A DNA stretch of 64,000 nt, taken from GCA-2737725 sp033763995 (GTDB lineage Bacteria > Pseudomonadota > Alphaproteobacteria > Rhodospirillales > Rhodospirillaceae). The DNA lies in contig JANRJL010000109.1 in the NCBI GenBank assembly GCA_033763995.1, forward strand, positions 1 through 64,000. Direction: 5' to 3'. Shown piece by piece: positions 33,334 through 40,719 of the stretch; position 1 is the stretch's first letter; every line of letters begins with the position of its first letter. Under the pieces are notes generated by a model, which saw only the letters and a program-made list of their open reading frames with translations, was not told where the DNA came from and did not search any database. The position numbers and the translations under genes were made by a program.

Positions 33334-35100
33334 ATGGATTCACAATCGGAACGAAAACTGCGCGAACTCAGGCTGAACTTGGCCGAGATTTGTCTCGAGG
33401 GCCGATTGGAACGCTTGTCGGCCTTGTGCTGCAATCCCTCGGGCGATGCGATCGCCACGATGATCAATTCCGGCGTGCGCCACCTGGCGCTGGCCAAACA
33501 CGAACAAGCCGTCGCGGAACGCTGTCATCGCGTCCTGAGCGTCGAGTACGACGTTACCCGGAAAGTCGGCGCCTATCTCGGCCTCAGCCTGTTCAGCTTT
33601 CCTCAATCCATCGAGCGTGCCTTCGATATCGTCGATGTGCCGACCCCGTTGCTTGGCACGGTAACAAAAGTCCTGTTGTCGTTGCCCATCTTCTTCACGC
33701 GTGACGGCATGCGCCGGCGCGCCCTGGCGCACCTCGAAGCCACGACCCAGGAAATTCACAAGGCCGCGTCGGTGATCGACGAGCCGGATTTTCGCCAAGC
33801 CCTGCTTGGCGGTTTCATCGAAGGCTTCACCATCACGTCGGTCTACGGCGAGGATGTGTCCTTGCGCGGCCTCGCGCAGCACCGCGCCGGTCTCATCCGC
33901 ATGTATCTCGATAGCCACGGCTTGGCGCGCGATGTCGAGCCCATGCCACGCAGCCCTCAAGACACGACGGTGCGCTTGGGCGTGCTTTGCCCCGGGGCCG
34001 GAAGCGAAACCGCGGCGACGCGCGGGCATTTGCTGGGGCTGGACCGGAGCGTCTTCAATATTGTTGCTTTGGTGCCCGATGAGGCCGCCTCCGGCATCAG
34101 TGCGGCATTCGCGGATGTCGCCGATGATTTCCTGGCCTTGCCCGTGGCGGATATCGCGCGTTGCGCCGAGATCATCGCGGCCGAGAACTTCGATATCTTG
34201 CTGGCGGGCGCAAATCTGACGAATTCGTGCCGATTTCCCTGGACATTGCTCATGGCGCAGCGGCTGGCGCGCCTGCAAGTGGCGATGCACAGTTGCCCAT
34301 TGACCACGGGCTTTCCGACGATCGACGCATTTATCAACGGCGAACTCAACGAACCCGAAGATGCGCAAGACGACTATAGTGAGGAGCTATTGCTTGTTCC
34401 CGGATCGTCGAATCACTATGCGTTTATTGGCGCCCCGCCGGCGCCAACCGCGATCACGCGAGAGCAGTTGGGCGTGCCGGATTCGGCCCTGTTGCTCGCC
34501 TCGGGCACGAATTACTTCAAGATCGGACCGGAGCTCATCGATGCCTGGGCGCGGATCATGGCCACGACGCCCGATTCACATCTCGTCTTATATCCGTTCA
34601 ATCCCAACTGGACGACGCACTATCCGTTCAGGGACGGCTTCTTGCGCTTTATCCAGTCGCGCTTTGCCGAACATGATGTCGCCGTCGAACGCCTGCATGT
34701 GATCGAGGCCCAGCGCGACCGGGGCCCGATCCACGCCATCCTAAAACTCGCGGATCTCTATCTCGACAGTTTCCCGTACTCGGGCGCGGTGTCGCTGACC
34801 GATCCCATCGCGATGGGTTGTCCCGTGGTGGTTCGCGAGGGTCACACGGCGCGATGTCGGCAAAGTGCCGCGATGCTGCAAGAATTGGGCCTCGAGGTGT
34901 TGGTGACACAGTCGACCGACGATTACGTGACTTTGGCTTCGCGTCTGCTCCAGGACCACGGCTTGCGGCGGGAGATGGCCGAGGCCATGGCGGACATCGG
35001 CGGGCAAAGCCGCATGGTGTCGGGCTCGGCCATCGGGCATCACGTGGGCGACGCCCTGTTGAAGGCGCTCAAGCGCAAACTCAACATCGCCGTGATTTAG
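33334..35100 (+). CDS. GT41-like glycosyltransferase without TPR array
   Basis: Product of 588 residues. The C-terminal half is GT41-like: RLGVLCPGAGSETAATRGHLLGL (about 212), FDILLAGANLTNSC (about 287) and, near residue 479, DSFPYSGAVSLTDPIAMGCPVVVREGH, aligning with the DTFPYNG...GVPV motif of OGT-type enzymes but clearly diverged (no TTTCEALWMG). The first 200 residues are helical and show no TPR consensus; they may be an eroded repeat region or a different substrate-binding domain. It is followed convergently by the 35097-35750 gene, with four bases of overlap. Confidence 0.62.
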   Translation: MDSQSERKLRELRLNLAEICLEGRLERLSALCCNPSGDAIATMINSGVRHLALAKHEQAVAERCHRVLSVEYDVTRKVGAYLGLSLFSFPQSIERAFDIVDVPTPLLGTVTKVLLSLPIFFTRDGMRRRALAHLEATTQEIHKAASVIDEPDFRQALLGGFIEGFTITSVYGEDVSLRGLAQHRAGLIRMYLDSHGLARDVEPMPRSPQDTTVRLGVLCPGAGSETAATRGHLLGLDRSVFNIVALVPDEAASGISAAFADVADDFLALPVADIARCAEIIAAENFDILLAGANLTNSCRFPWTLLMAQRLARLQVAMHSCPLTTGFPTIDAFINGELNEPEDAQDDYSEELLLVPGSSNHYAFIGAPPAPTAITREQLGVPDSALLLASGTNYFKIGPELIDAWARIMATTPDSHLVLYPFNPNWTTHYPFRDGFLRFIQSRFAEHDVAVERLHVIEAQRDRGPIHAILKLADLYLDSFPYSGAVSLTDPIAMGCPVVVREGHTARCRQSAAMLQELGLEVLVTQSTDDYVTLASRLLQDHGLRREMAEAMADIGGQSRMVSGSAIGHHVGDALLKALKRKLNIAVI

Positions 35101-35750
35101 GAACTTGAGAGCTTGAAGTGCGGCGACTGTTGCGCGGCGACAAGCGCGGCTTCGAGCCGCGCGATATGATCGTTGCGGATCGCCTCGCTCAAACGAAGCT
35201 GCGCGATCCGCTGTTCCTGCCCCGCGTGGAGCCGCCCGATGTTGATGATGGCTTTGGCTATGCCGTCGCTGGCACATGCGATGAAATTCAGCCGCGGCCA
35301 TTCCGGCGGCTCGAACCCGCTCAAGTAGTCAATGCGATGCAAGGCGCGAATGCGATGAGTGTTGTCGTCGCGCCAATGCGCGCCAACGACCGTCAGGCCG
35401 AGGGCGCTCAACTGCGCGGCGATCGCGGCAATGCGGGACGTTGGCATGTCATGAAACGCGCAGTTGACCTTGACCACGCCCGGCTTGATGCGCGTCACAC
35501 GCGCGGCATCGCCGTCGGACCAATGCGGCCCCTCGGCCGAGAGCACGGCCGCACCAGCGAAATCCTCATTTGCGAGAACCTCTGCAGGAACCTGGGATAA
35601 ATCGACCGGCCGCGCGGAGCGAAAATCCGGCGTCGTCGCAACCCGCCACCCGGCGGCGGCGTATTGCTGCATCTGCGCTGCGCCGCTGGCCGAGCAAAAC
35701 ACTGCCATGGCCGGGGCTTGCGTGAAGATAATCGGGATGTCGTCGCTCAC
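35097..35750 (-). CDS. Unknown protein, possible FkbM-methyltransferase-like remnant
   Basis: Product of 217 residues with a GTG start. No SAM-binding glycine motif is visible. The segment VVKVNCAFHDMPTSRIAAIAAQLSALGLTVVGAHWRDDN followed by a Glu/Pro/Trp region resembles the later half of FkbM-type methyltransferases, sometimes found with sugar-modifying enzymes. A helical, Gln/Arg-rich tail follows. It could be a domain remnant or an independent family; I do not recognise it with confidence. Its C-terminus overlaps the convergent GT41-like gene by four bases. Confidence 0.45.
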   Translation of the reverse strand: MSDDIPIIFTQAPAMAVFCSASGAAQMQQYAAAGWRVATTPDFRSARPVDLSQVPAEVLANEDFAGAAVLSAEGPHWSDGDAARVTRIKPGVVKVNCAFHDMPTSRIAAIAAQLSALGLTVVGAHWRDDNTHRIRALHRIDYLSGFEPPEWPRLNFIACASDGIAKAIINIGRLHAGQEQRIAQLRLSEAIRNDHIARLEAALVAAQQSPHFKLSSS

Positions 35751-35839
35751 GAACTCACACGCCTGTCGAAGACGTGCTGATCGTAGAGAAGCGATACGCT
35801 TTGGGAAAGAGTCGATTGGCGCCCGTGCGCCGATCTTGG

Positions 35840-37399
35840 CTAGGGTCCGGACGACGCGAGTTTTTGAAGCTCATGGGCAATGGGCTTCACGACGGGGCCC
35901 CAATCGCGCGGGGGGCCCTGGCGGAACAACCGCACGGTCGGGTACCACGGACTATCGCTGCGCAGATGCAGCCAACGCCAGTCATTACCGCGGCCCAGCA
36001 TGACCCATGTCTTCTGGCCGAGGGCCCCCGAGAGATGCGCCATGGCGGTATCCACGGTAATCACGAGATCCAGGGCCTTGACGACAGCCGCCGTGGACGA
36101 GAACCCCGCCACCAGCGGCCCTAATTCATGCACGGTCACGCCGGTGGGCAAAGCTCTGATCTCCGGCAATTCCTGCTCGACTTGTAGGCTGTAAAACGTC
36201 ACGCCGGGGACGCGCAGGATCGGTTCCAAAACCGCCAACGGGATCGAACGGAACCGATCATTCTCATGGCGTGGATTTCCGCGCCACACGAGACCCACCT
36301 TGAGTCCCGGACTCGGCGGTAATCCGACACGGGTTGCCGGCGTGACGGAAAGATAGGGAACCTCTCCGGGAATGGTTTCCAGCGTCGTGCCGAGGATCAA
36401 GGGCAAACTCATGATCGGCAGGGAGAAGTCAGCGACCGGTAACGGCGATCCAAGCGCGACCGTCGCGCTGACGCCCGGAACAGTGGCCAGCAATTCCTCG
36501 AGACCCGGATGACACTGAATCACAACGCGGGCGCCGCGTGCGGCAAGCTGCTTCGCAAAGCGAGCAAAATGAATGACATCGCCGATCCCTTGCTCGGCCA
36601 TCAAAATCAGCGTCTTGCCGGAGAGAGATTCGCCGGCCCATCGCGGCAATGACGTATTGGGTCCGCTCTGTCCCGGGCGACGAAAACGCCACTCATAGAG
36701 TTGGAACCCTTGAGGCAAGTCGCCCCGCACAAGGCGTACATTGGCGAGATTCCAATGCGCTTCGACGCTCTCGGGGTCCAAGGCGATCGCTTTCTCAAGC
36801 CACTTGATCGCGGAGTCGAAGTGTCCCCATGTGCGGTAGATCACGGCGACATTGATGAAGGGGCGCGGATCGCTTGGGTTGATCAACCCAGCCCAATGAA
36901 ACCAACGTTCAGCCTCGGGCAAGCGATCTTGGCGGAATAGCGCGATCGCACGTTGAAAAATGGCTTCGAACTGGCCCGTGCCGCTGGCGGCGGCATGAAG
37001 CAGGCGCTCGGCGGTGCCGTAGTCGCCTTTGAGACGCTTGAGCACGCCGAGGTCGAAGAGGGCCGGCGGATGGGAGGGATCGAGCCGCAGCGCCCCCTGC
37101 AGGGCCAACATCGCTTGGTCGGTTTGACCTTGCAGGCGCAGCGCCGTGGCGAGGCCATGGTAAAGATCGGGGTCGGCGGGATCGCGGCGTGCGGCGCGCT
37201 CGAAGAACGACAAAGCCGCCGCTGCGTTATTTTGATGGATCATGATCGCGCCCGCTTGGCGCAGGGCCAGGACATGGTCCGGATCGTTCGCCAGAATACC
37301 TTGGTAGAGGGTCAGGGCCTTGGCGATCTGCCCCGCCGCCAGAGCCGTTTCGGCATCTTCCATGAGCCCAGCGATGATATCGGACGAGTTTTCAGTCAT
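35840..37399 (-). CDS. TPR protein with GT9-like C-terminal domain
   Basis: Product of 519 residues. About six TPR units (residues 5-225) are followed by YEWRFRRPGQ, LILMAEQGIGDVIHFARFAKQLAARGARVV and the GT9 (heptosyltransferase-like) end VWRGNPRHENDRFRSIPL and TVDTAMAHLSGALGQKTWVML (near residue 446). This TPR-GT9-like fusion is widespread in proteobacteria but lacks a firm activity. It is divergent from a homologue at 37481-39268 with the same plan, separated by only 81 bases, so the two probably share a promoter region. Confidence 0.75.
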   Translation of the reverse strand: MTENSSDIIAGLMEDAETALAAGQIAKALTLYQGILANDPDHVLALRQAGAIMIHQNNAAAALSFFERAARRDPADPDLYHGLATALRLQGQTDQAMLALQGALRLDPSHPPALFDLGVLKRLKGDYGTAERLLHAAASGTGQFEAIFQRAIALFRQDRLPEAERWFHWAGLINPSDPRPFINVAVIYRTWGHFDSAIKWLEKAIALDPESVEAHWNLANVRLVRGDLPQGFQLYEWRFRRPGQSGPNTSLPRWAGESLSGKTLILMAEQGIGDVIHFARFAKQLAARGARVVIQCHPGLEELLATVPGVSATVALGSPLPVADFSLPIMSLPLILGTTLETIPGEVPYLSVTPATRVGLPPSPGLKVGLVWRGNPRHENDRFRSIPLAVLEPILRVPGVTFYSLQVEQELPEIRALPTGVTVHELGPLVAGFSSTAAVVKALDLVITVDTAMAHLSGALGQKTWVMLGRGNDWRWLHLRSDSPWYPTVRLFRQGPPRDWGPVVKPIAHELQKLASSGP

Positions 37400-37480
37400 G
37401 ATGCCGGTGGCCCGTGTCTCTTACCCTCGCGCGTCACGCGACTATTGTAAAGATTTCCGATTTGGGCTCGATAACTGGAC

Positions 37481-39268
37481 ATGAACGACTTAACACCCAC
37501 CCAAGCTTCGGACATCGCGGCGCAACTTTTACAAGTCCAGGACTTGCTCGAAAAGGGCGAGCCGGCACGGGCCCGGGACATCTGTGTTCGCGCCGTCGCG
37601 CTCGCACCCGAGAATGTGCGGGCGATATTCGCGCTGGGTGTCGCCCTGCACGCCAACCGCCAAGCCGGTGACGCCGCCGCGGTTTTTCTGAAAGCGTCGC
37701 GGATGGACCCAGCCTGGCTCGCCCCGCGCCTGATGCTGGCGAAGTGTTTCGAGGCCCAGGGCAAGACCAAAGATGCCCTGAGCGTATTGCGCCAAACGGC
37801 CGAGGCATTTCCTGACGCATCTGAGCTTTGGCTTCTTCGCGGGAGTGTAGAGCGCAAATCCGGCGACGACGTCGCCGCCGAGACCAGCTTTCGGCGCTAT
37901 TGCGCCCTTAAGCCGAACGACCCCGACGGGCTGAATAACCTCGCCGTGACGGTGCGCGCCCAAGGTCGTGTCACAGAGGCCGTTGCGATCTATCGACAAG
38001 CGCTCGCCGCGGCACCGACATCAAGTTTACTCCATGCCAACCTCGGCAATGCGCTGGATGTGCTTGGCGACACGACAGGCGCGCGCGCTCATTTGCGGGC
38101 CGCGCTCGCGAATGAGCCCGATTCAATCGACGCGCGCTATAACCTCGGCGCTCATTTGATTCGCGAGGAGGATACGGCCGAGGGTGTCGCGTTGCTCAAG
38201 CCGTTGGTCGGCTCATGCCCCGAGCGCTGGGACATTTGGACGAATCTCGGCGTCGGCTTGCTGGCCCTGGGTCAGTTTGAAGCCGCGGAGGCCGCCTATC
38301 GCGCCGCTTTGCGCTTAAAGCCGGGCGCGCCGGAAACGCACTACGATCTCGCATGGCTGCTGCTGTTGAGCGGTCGCTGGCGCGAAGGCTGGGCCGAGTA
38401 TGAATGGCGTTGGCAACTGCCTAACTTCAGTTCGCGCCGGCCCGAGACCCAGGCCCCCCTTTGGACGGGGGAGCAACGAGCCGGCGAGACCATCCTTTTG
38501 GTCGCCGAGCAAGGCTTGGGGGATGCCATTCAATGCGTTCGCTTCGCGCGGTTGATTCGCGAGCGTTGCGCCAAAGTCGTTCTGTCATGTCCTGCGCCCC
38601 TCATCTCACTCCTCACGGGCACGGCGGGATTGGACGAACTGGTGCCTTTTGGCGATAAGTTGCCAGCGCATCACGCCTATTGCCCATTGCTGAGTTTGCC
38701 ACGCATTTTCGATATAACCCCTGAAACGGTCCCTGATGAAGCGGGCTATCTCAAGCCGCGGGGAGCCATTCCCCCGCATCTTCAATTGCCACCCGCGAAG
38801 CGAAAACGGATTGGTTTCGTTTGGGCCGGTTCGGCGGACAATAAGATCGACAAGCGGCGCTCCTGCGCTGTCGAACACTTCGTCGAGCTGATGAAAACCG
38901 TCGAGGCGGATTTCGTCAGTCTCCAGATCGGCCCGCGCGCGGCGGAGGTCGAAGGTCAAGACGCGCCACGTCTGATTCTCAATACCAACGGCCTAACCCA
39001 CGATCTTAACGAGACCGCGCATGTCATAAGGCAACTGGATCTGGTTATTGGCGTCGATACGGCGGTCATGCACTTGGCCGGGGCCCTGGGACGGCCGGGA
39101 TGGATTCTCCTGCCCTTCAGCCCCGATTACCGGTGGCTCTTGGCGCGCGAAGATACGCCCTGGTACGGCTCAATCCGCCTTTTTCGCCAAGGCGTTAACG
39201 GAGATTGGCCGGGTGTTTTTAGTCGCGTCAATTCCGCATTAACCAATTGGTTACGGCGATCAGATTAG
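37481..39268 (+). CDS. TPR protein with GT9-like C-terminal domain, second copy
   Basis: Product of 595 residues. Roughly eight TPR units (residues 10-290) precede YEWRWQLPNF, LLVAEQGLGDAIQCVRFARLIRERCAKVV and VWAGSADNKIDKRRSCAVEHF, with GVDTAVMHLAGALGRPGWILLP near residue 524. The repeat and catalytic-like motifs follow the same order as in the divergent neighbour, so they are paralogues, but this copy has more TPR units. It is the last glycosylation gene before the flagellar structural genes resume. Confidence 0.75.
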   Translation: MNDLTPTQASDIAAQLLQVQDLLEKGEPARARDICVRAVALAPENVRAIFALGVALHANRQAGDAAAVFLKASRMDPAWLAPRLMLAKCFEAQGKTKDALSVLRQTAEAFPDASELWLLRGSVERKSGDDVAAETSFRRYCALKPNDPDGLNNLAVTVRAQGRVTEAVAIYRQALAAAPTSSLLHANLGNALDVLGDTTGARAHLRAALANEPDSIDARYNLGAHLIREEDTAEGVALLKPLVGSCPERWDIWTNLGVGLLALGQFEAAEAAYRAALRLKPGAPETHYDLAWLLLLSGRWREGWAEYEWRWQLPNFSSRRPETQAPLWTGEQRAGETILLVAEQGLGDAIQCVRFARLIRERCAKVVLSCPAPLISLLTGTAGLDELVPFGDKLPAHHAYCPLLSLPRIFDITPETVPDEAGYLKPRGAIPPHLQLPPAKRKRIGFVWAGSADNKIDKRRSCAVEHFVELMKTVEADFVSLQIGPRAAEVEGQDAPRLILNTNGLTHDLNETAHVIRQLDLVIGVDTAVMHLAGALGRPGWILLPFSPDYRWLLAREDTPWYGSIRLFRQGVNGDWPGVFSRVNSALTNWLRRSD

Positions 39269-39393
39269 GTGGCTGGCTTGGACCCGGCTGTCGCCCGTGA
39301 TATGCACTGCCCTCACGGAACGGTTGCCACCCCTTCCGCCCTGCGCACTTGAAAGGTGCGCGTCTTGGGAAGAACCCCCAGAGGAGGCCATTC

Positions 39394-40527
39394 GTGGTTG
39401 GTGTTCTACAAGCGTACCGCACCGGTGCCAGCCCTTTCGGGACCGTCGGCAACCAGTCGAGCATCTTGTTCGACAACATTCGCGCGAACGCGGGCAAGCG
39501 TTTCCAAGACGAAAAGACCGTCATCGATAGCGCCGCCGAAGAGAACTCGAAAGCCATCGACGCGCAGAACGAACGCTATATTTCGGTCAAGGCCCAAATC
39601 AACAACGCCAATATCGCGGTCGAGAACGGGCAAGAGAGCATCGCGACCATCCGGACCACGTTGCTTGAGATTCGCACGCCCGTGGCTCTGGCCGCGGAGG
39701 ACGGCGAAGACCCTGAATTCCGCGCCGGCGAGTTCGATACCAAGTTGAACTTCATCAACAACGAGGCCGATACCGGCGGACCCGCGTTCAATCTGGTCGG
39801 CAACATCAATCGTGTTGATTTCACGCCCAATTCCATCGAGTACCGCAATAATTTAGGCGCGGGATCAACCACGTTGACGGGCACCTACGCCGGCAGCGAC
39901 TACCGCATTCGCGCCGCCGACGGCAGCTATTGGATTCCGGAACTGGGTACGGACAGCATCACACATCGCTCGACGCTCCAGGGTGTCGTTCAAAAGACGA
40001 CCCTGAGCGATGGCACGGAAGTCGAGAAAACGGCATCGACGCGCAACGCCCTGAATATCGTGAGCTATAACGAGACCACCAAGGAAGTGACATTCGAGGT
40101 CACGTTCGACCCAGGCCTCCCGCCGGAGACAGTCACCGGCACGCTGGAGCGGCATGGCCTGGGCTTGATGCCGGCATGGTTTTACGAGGGCCTTGAGACT
40201 CAGGGCGGGCGGCAACGCGCCTTCGCTGACATCGAAAAAGCCGAAGTGGAATTGACATCGGCCGAGGCCAGATTGGCGTTGGCGGCGGCCGCGGTGAAGA
40301 AAGATTCGCAAAAAGTCGATCAAGCCCTGGACTCCTTGACGCAAGACAAGGTCAAGGTACTCAACACCCAGCTCACGCAGACCCAAGAACTGCAGATCAA
40401 GACCGCCCAGCAGGTTCAAGCCATGTTCTACAACCTGCAAACGCTGTCTTCGCAGCAGCAGAACTACATTCAGGCCTTTGCGGGCTTTGTGCGCAGTCCG
40501 TTCTTCCAGATCAATATTCGCGCTTAA
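39394..40527 (+). CDS. Unknown coiled-coil protein with axial-protein-like layout
   Basis: Product of 377 residues. The start is a GTG at 39394, seven bases after a perfect AGGAGG; the frame is open upstream but has no better signal. N-terminal helices (about 20-105, e.g. NAGKRFQDEKTVIDSAAEENSK) and a long C-terminal coiled coil (about 270-365, e.g. AEVELTSAEARLALAAAAVKKD) enclose a beta-rich middle (about 125-265). This helix-beta-helix plan is that of flagellins, FlgL and FlgK, and it precedes fliK, flgD and flgE. No signal peptide is seen. It may be an exported filament or hook component, but no family is recognised. A small hairpin (39342-39360) precedes the ribosome-binding site. Confidence 0.6.
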   Translation: MVGVLQAYRTGASPFGTVGNQSSILFDNIRANAGKRFQDEKTVIDSAAEENSKAIDAQNERYISVKAQINNANIAVENGQESIATIRTTLLEIRTPVALAAEDGEDPEFRAGEFDTKLNFINNEADTGGPAFNLVGNINRVDFTPNSIEYRNNLGAGSTTLTGTYAGSDYRIRAADGSYWIPELGTDSITHRSTLQGVVQKTTLSDGTEVEKTASTRNALNIVSYNETTKEVTFEVTFDPGLPPETVTGTLERHGLGLMPAWFYEGLETQGGRQRAFADIEKAEVELTSAEARLALAAAAVKKDSQKVDQALDSLTQDKVKVLNTQLTQTQELQIKTAQQVQAMFYNLQTLSSQQQNYIQAFAGFVRSPFFQINIRA

Positions 40528-40553
40528 CCAGGAAATTGCTGCCGTCCTTACTC

Positions 40554-40566
40554 GGCAATTGTTGCC
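40554..40566. promoter_or_regulatory. ftr-like palindrome upstream of fliK
   Basis: GGCAATTGTTGCC, extended by TC and GA to a 17-base inverted repeat. It lies 85 bp upstream of the -24 element of the fliK promoter, an enhancer-like distance equal to the flgF case and close to flgI. Confidence 0.65.
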
Positions 40567-40622
40567 GACATCGTCCGCACGGGCCGGCCTTCGTCGCGGC
40601 ACGCGCTACAAACAATAAATTA

Positions 40623-40635
40623 AATCAATCGCTTA
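40623..40635 (+). promoter_or_regulatory. IHF site, fliK promoter
   Basis: AATCAATCGCTTA is a full match to WATCAANNNNTTR, within an AT-rich stretch, 16 bp upstream of the -24 element. Confidence 0.65.
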
Positions 40636-40651
40636 CGTGGCCTCCTCGATT

Positions 40652-40667
40652 TGGCCCGACACTTGCA
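40652..40667 (+). promoter_or_regulatory. Sigma-54 promoter of fliK-flgD(-flgE)
   Basis: TGGCCCGACACTTGCA has the GG and TTGC elements at correct spacing. It ends 52 bases before the fliK ATG, so transcription would start about 40 bases before the gene. Confidence 0.8.
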
Positions 40668-40719
40668 TCGCTGCTGTTGGCTTGGTGTGTCCAGGCTGAT
40701 CAGCACGTGGGAGCGAGTG

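Noticed and set aside
39274..39289. TGGCTTGGACCCGGCT upstream of the unknown coiled-coil gene as sigma-54 promoter
   Set aside because: GG and GC spacing fits, but the -12 reads CGGC and there is no IHF site or enhancer-like palindrome; too weak to list.
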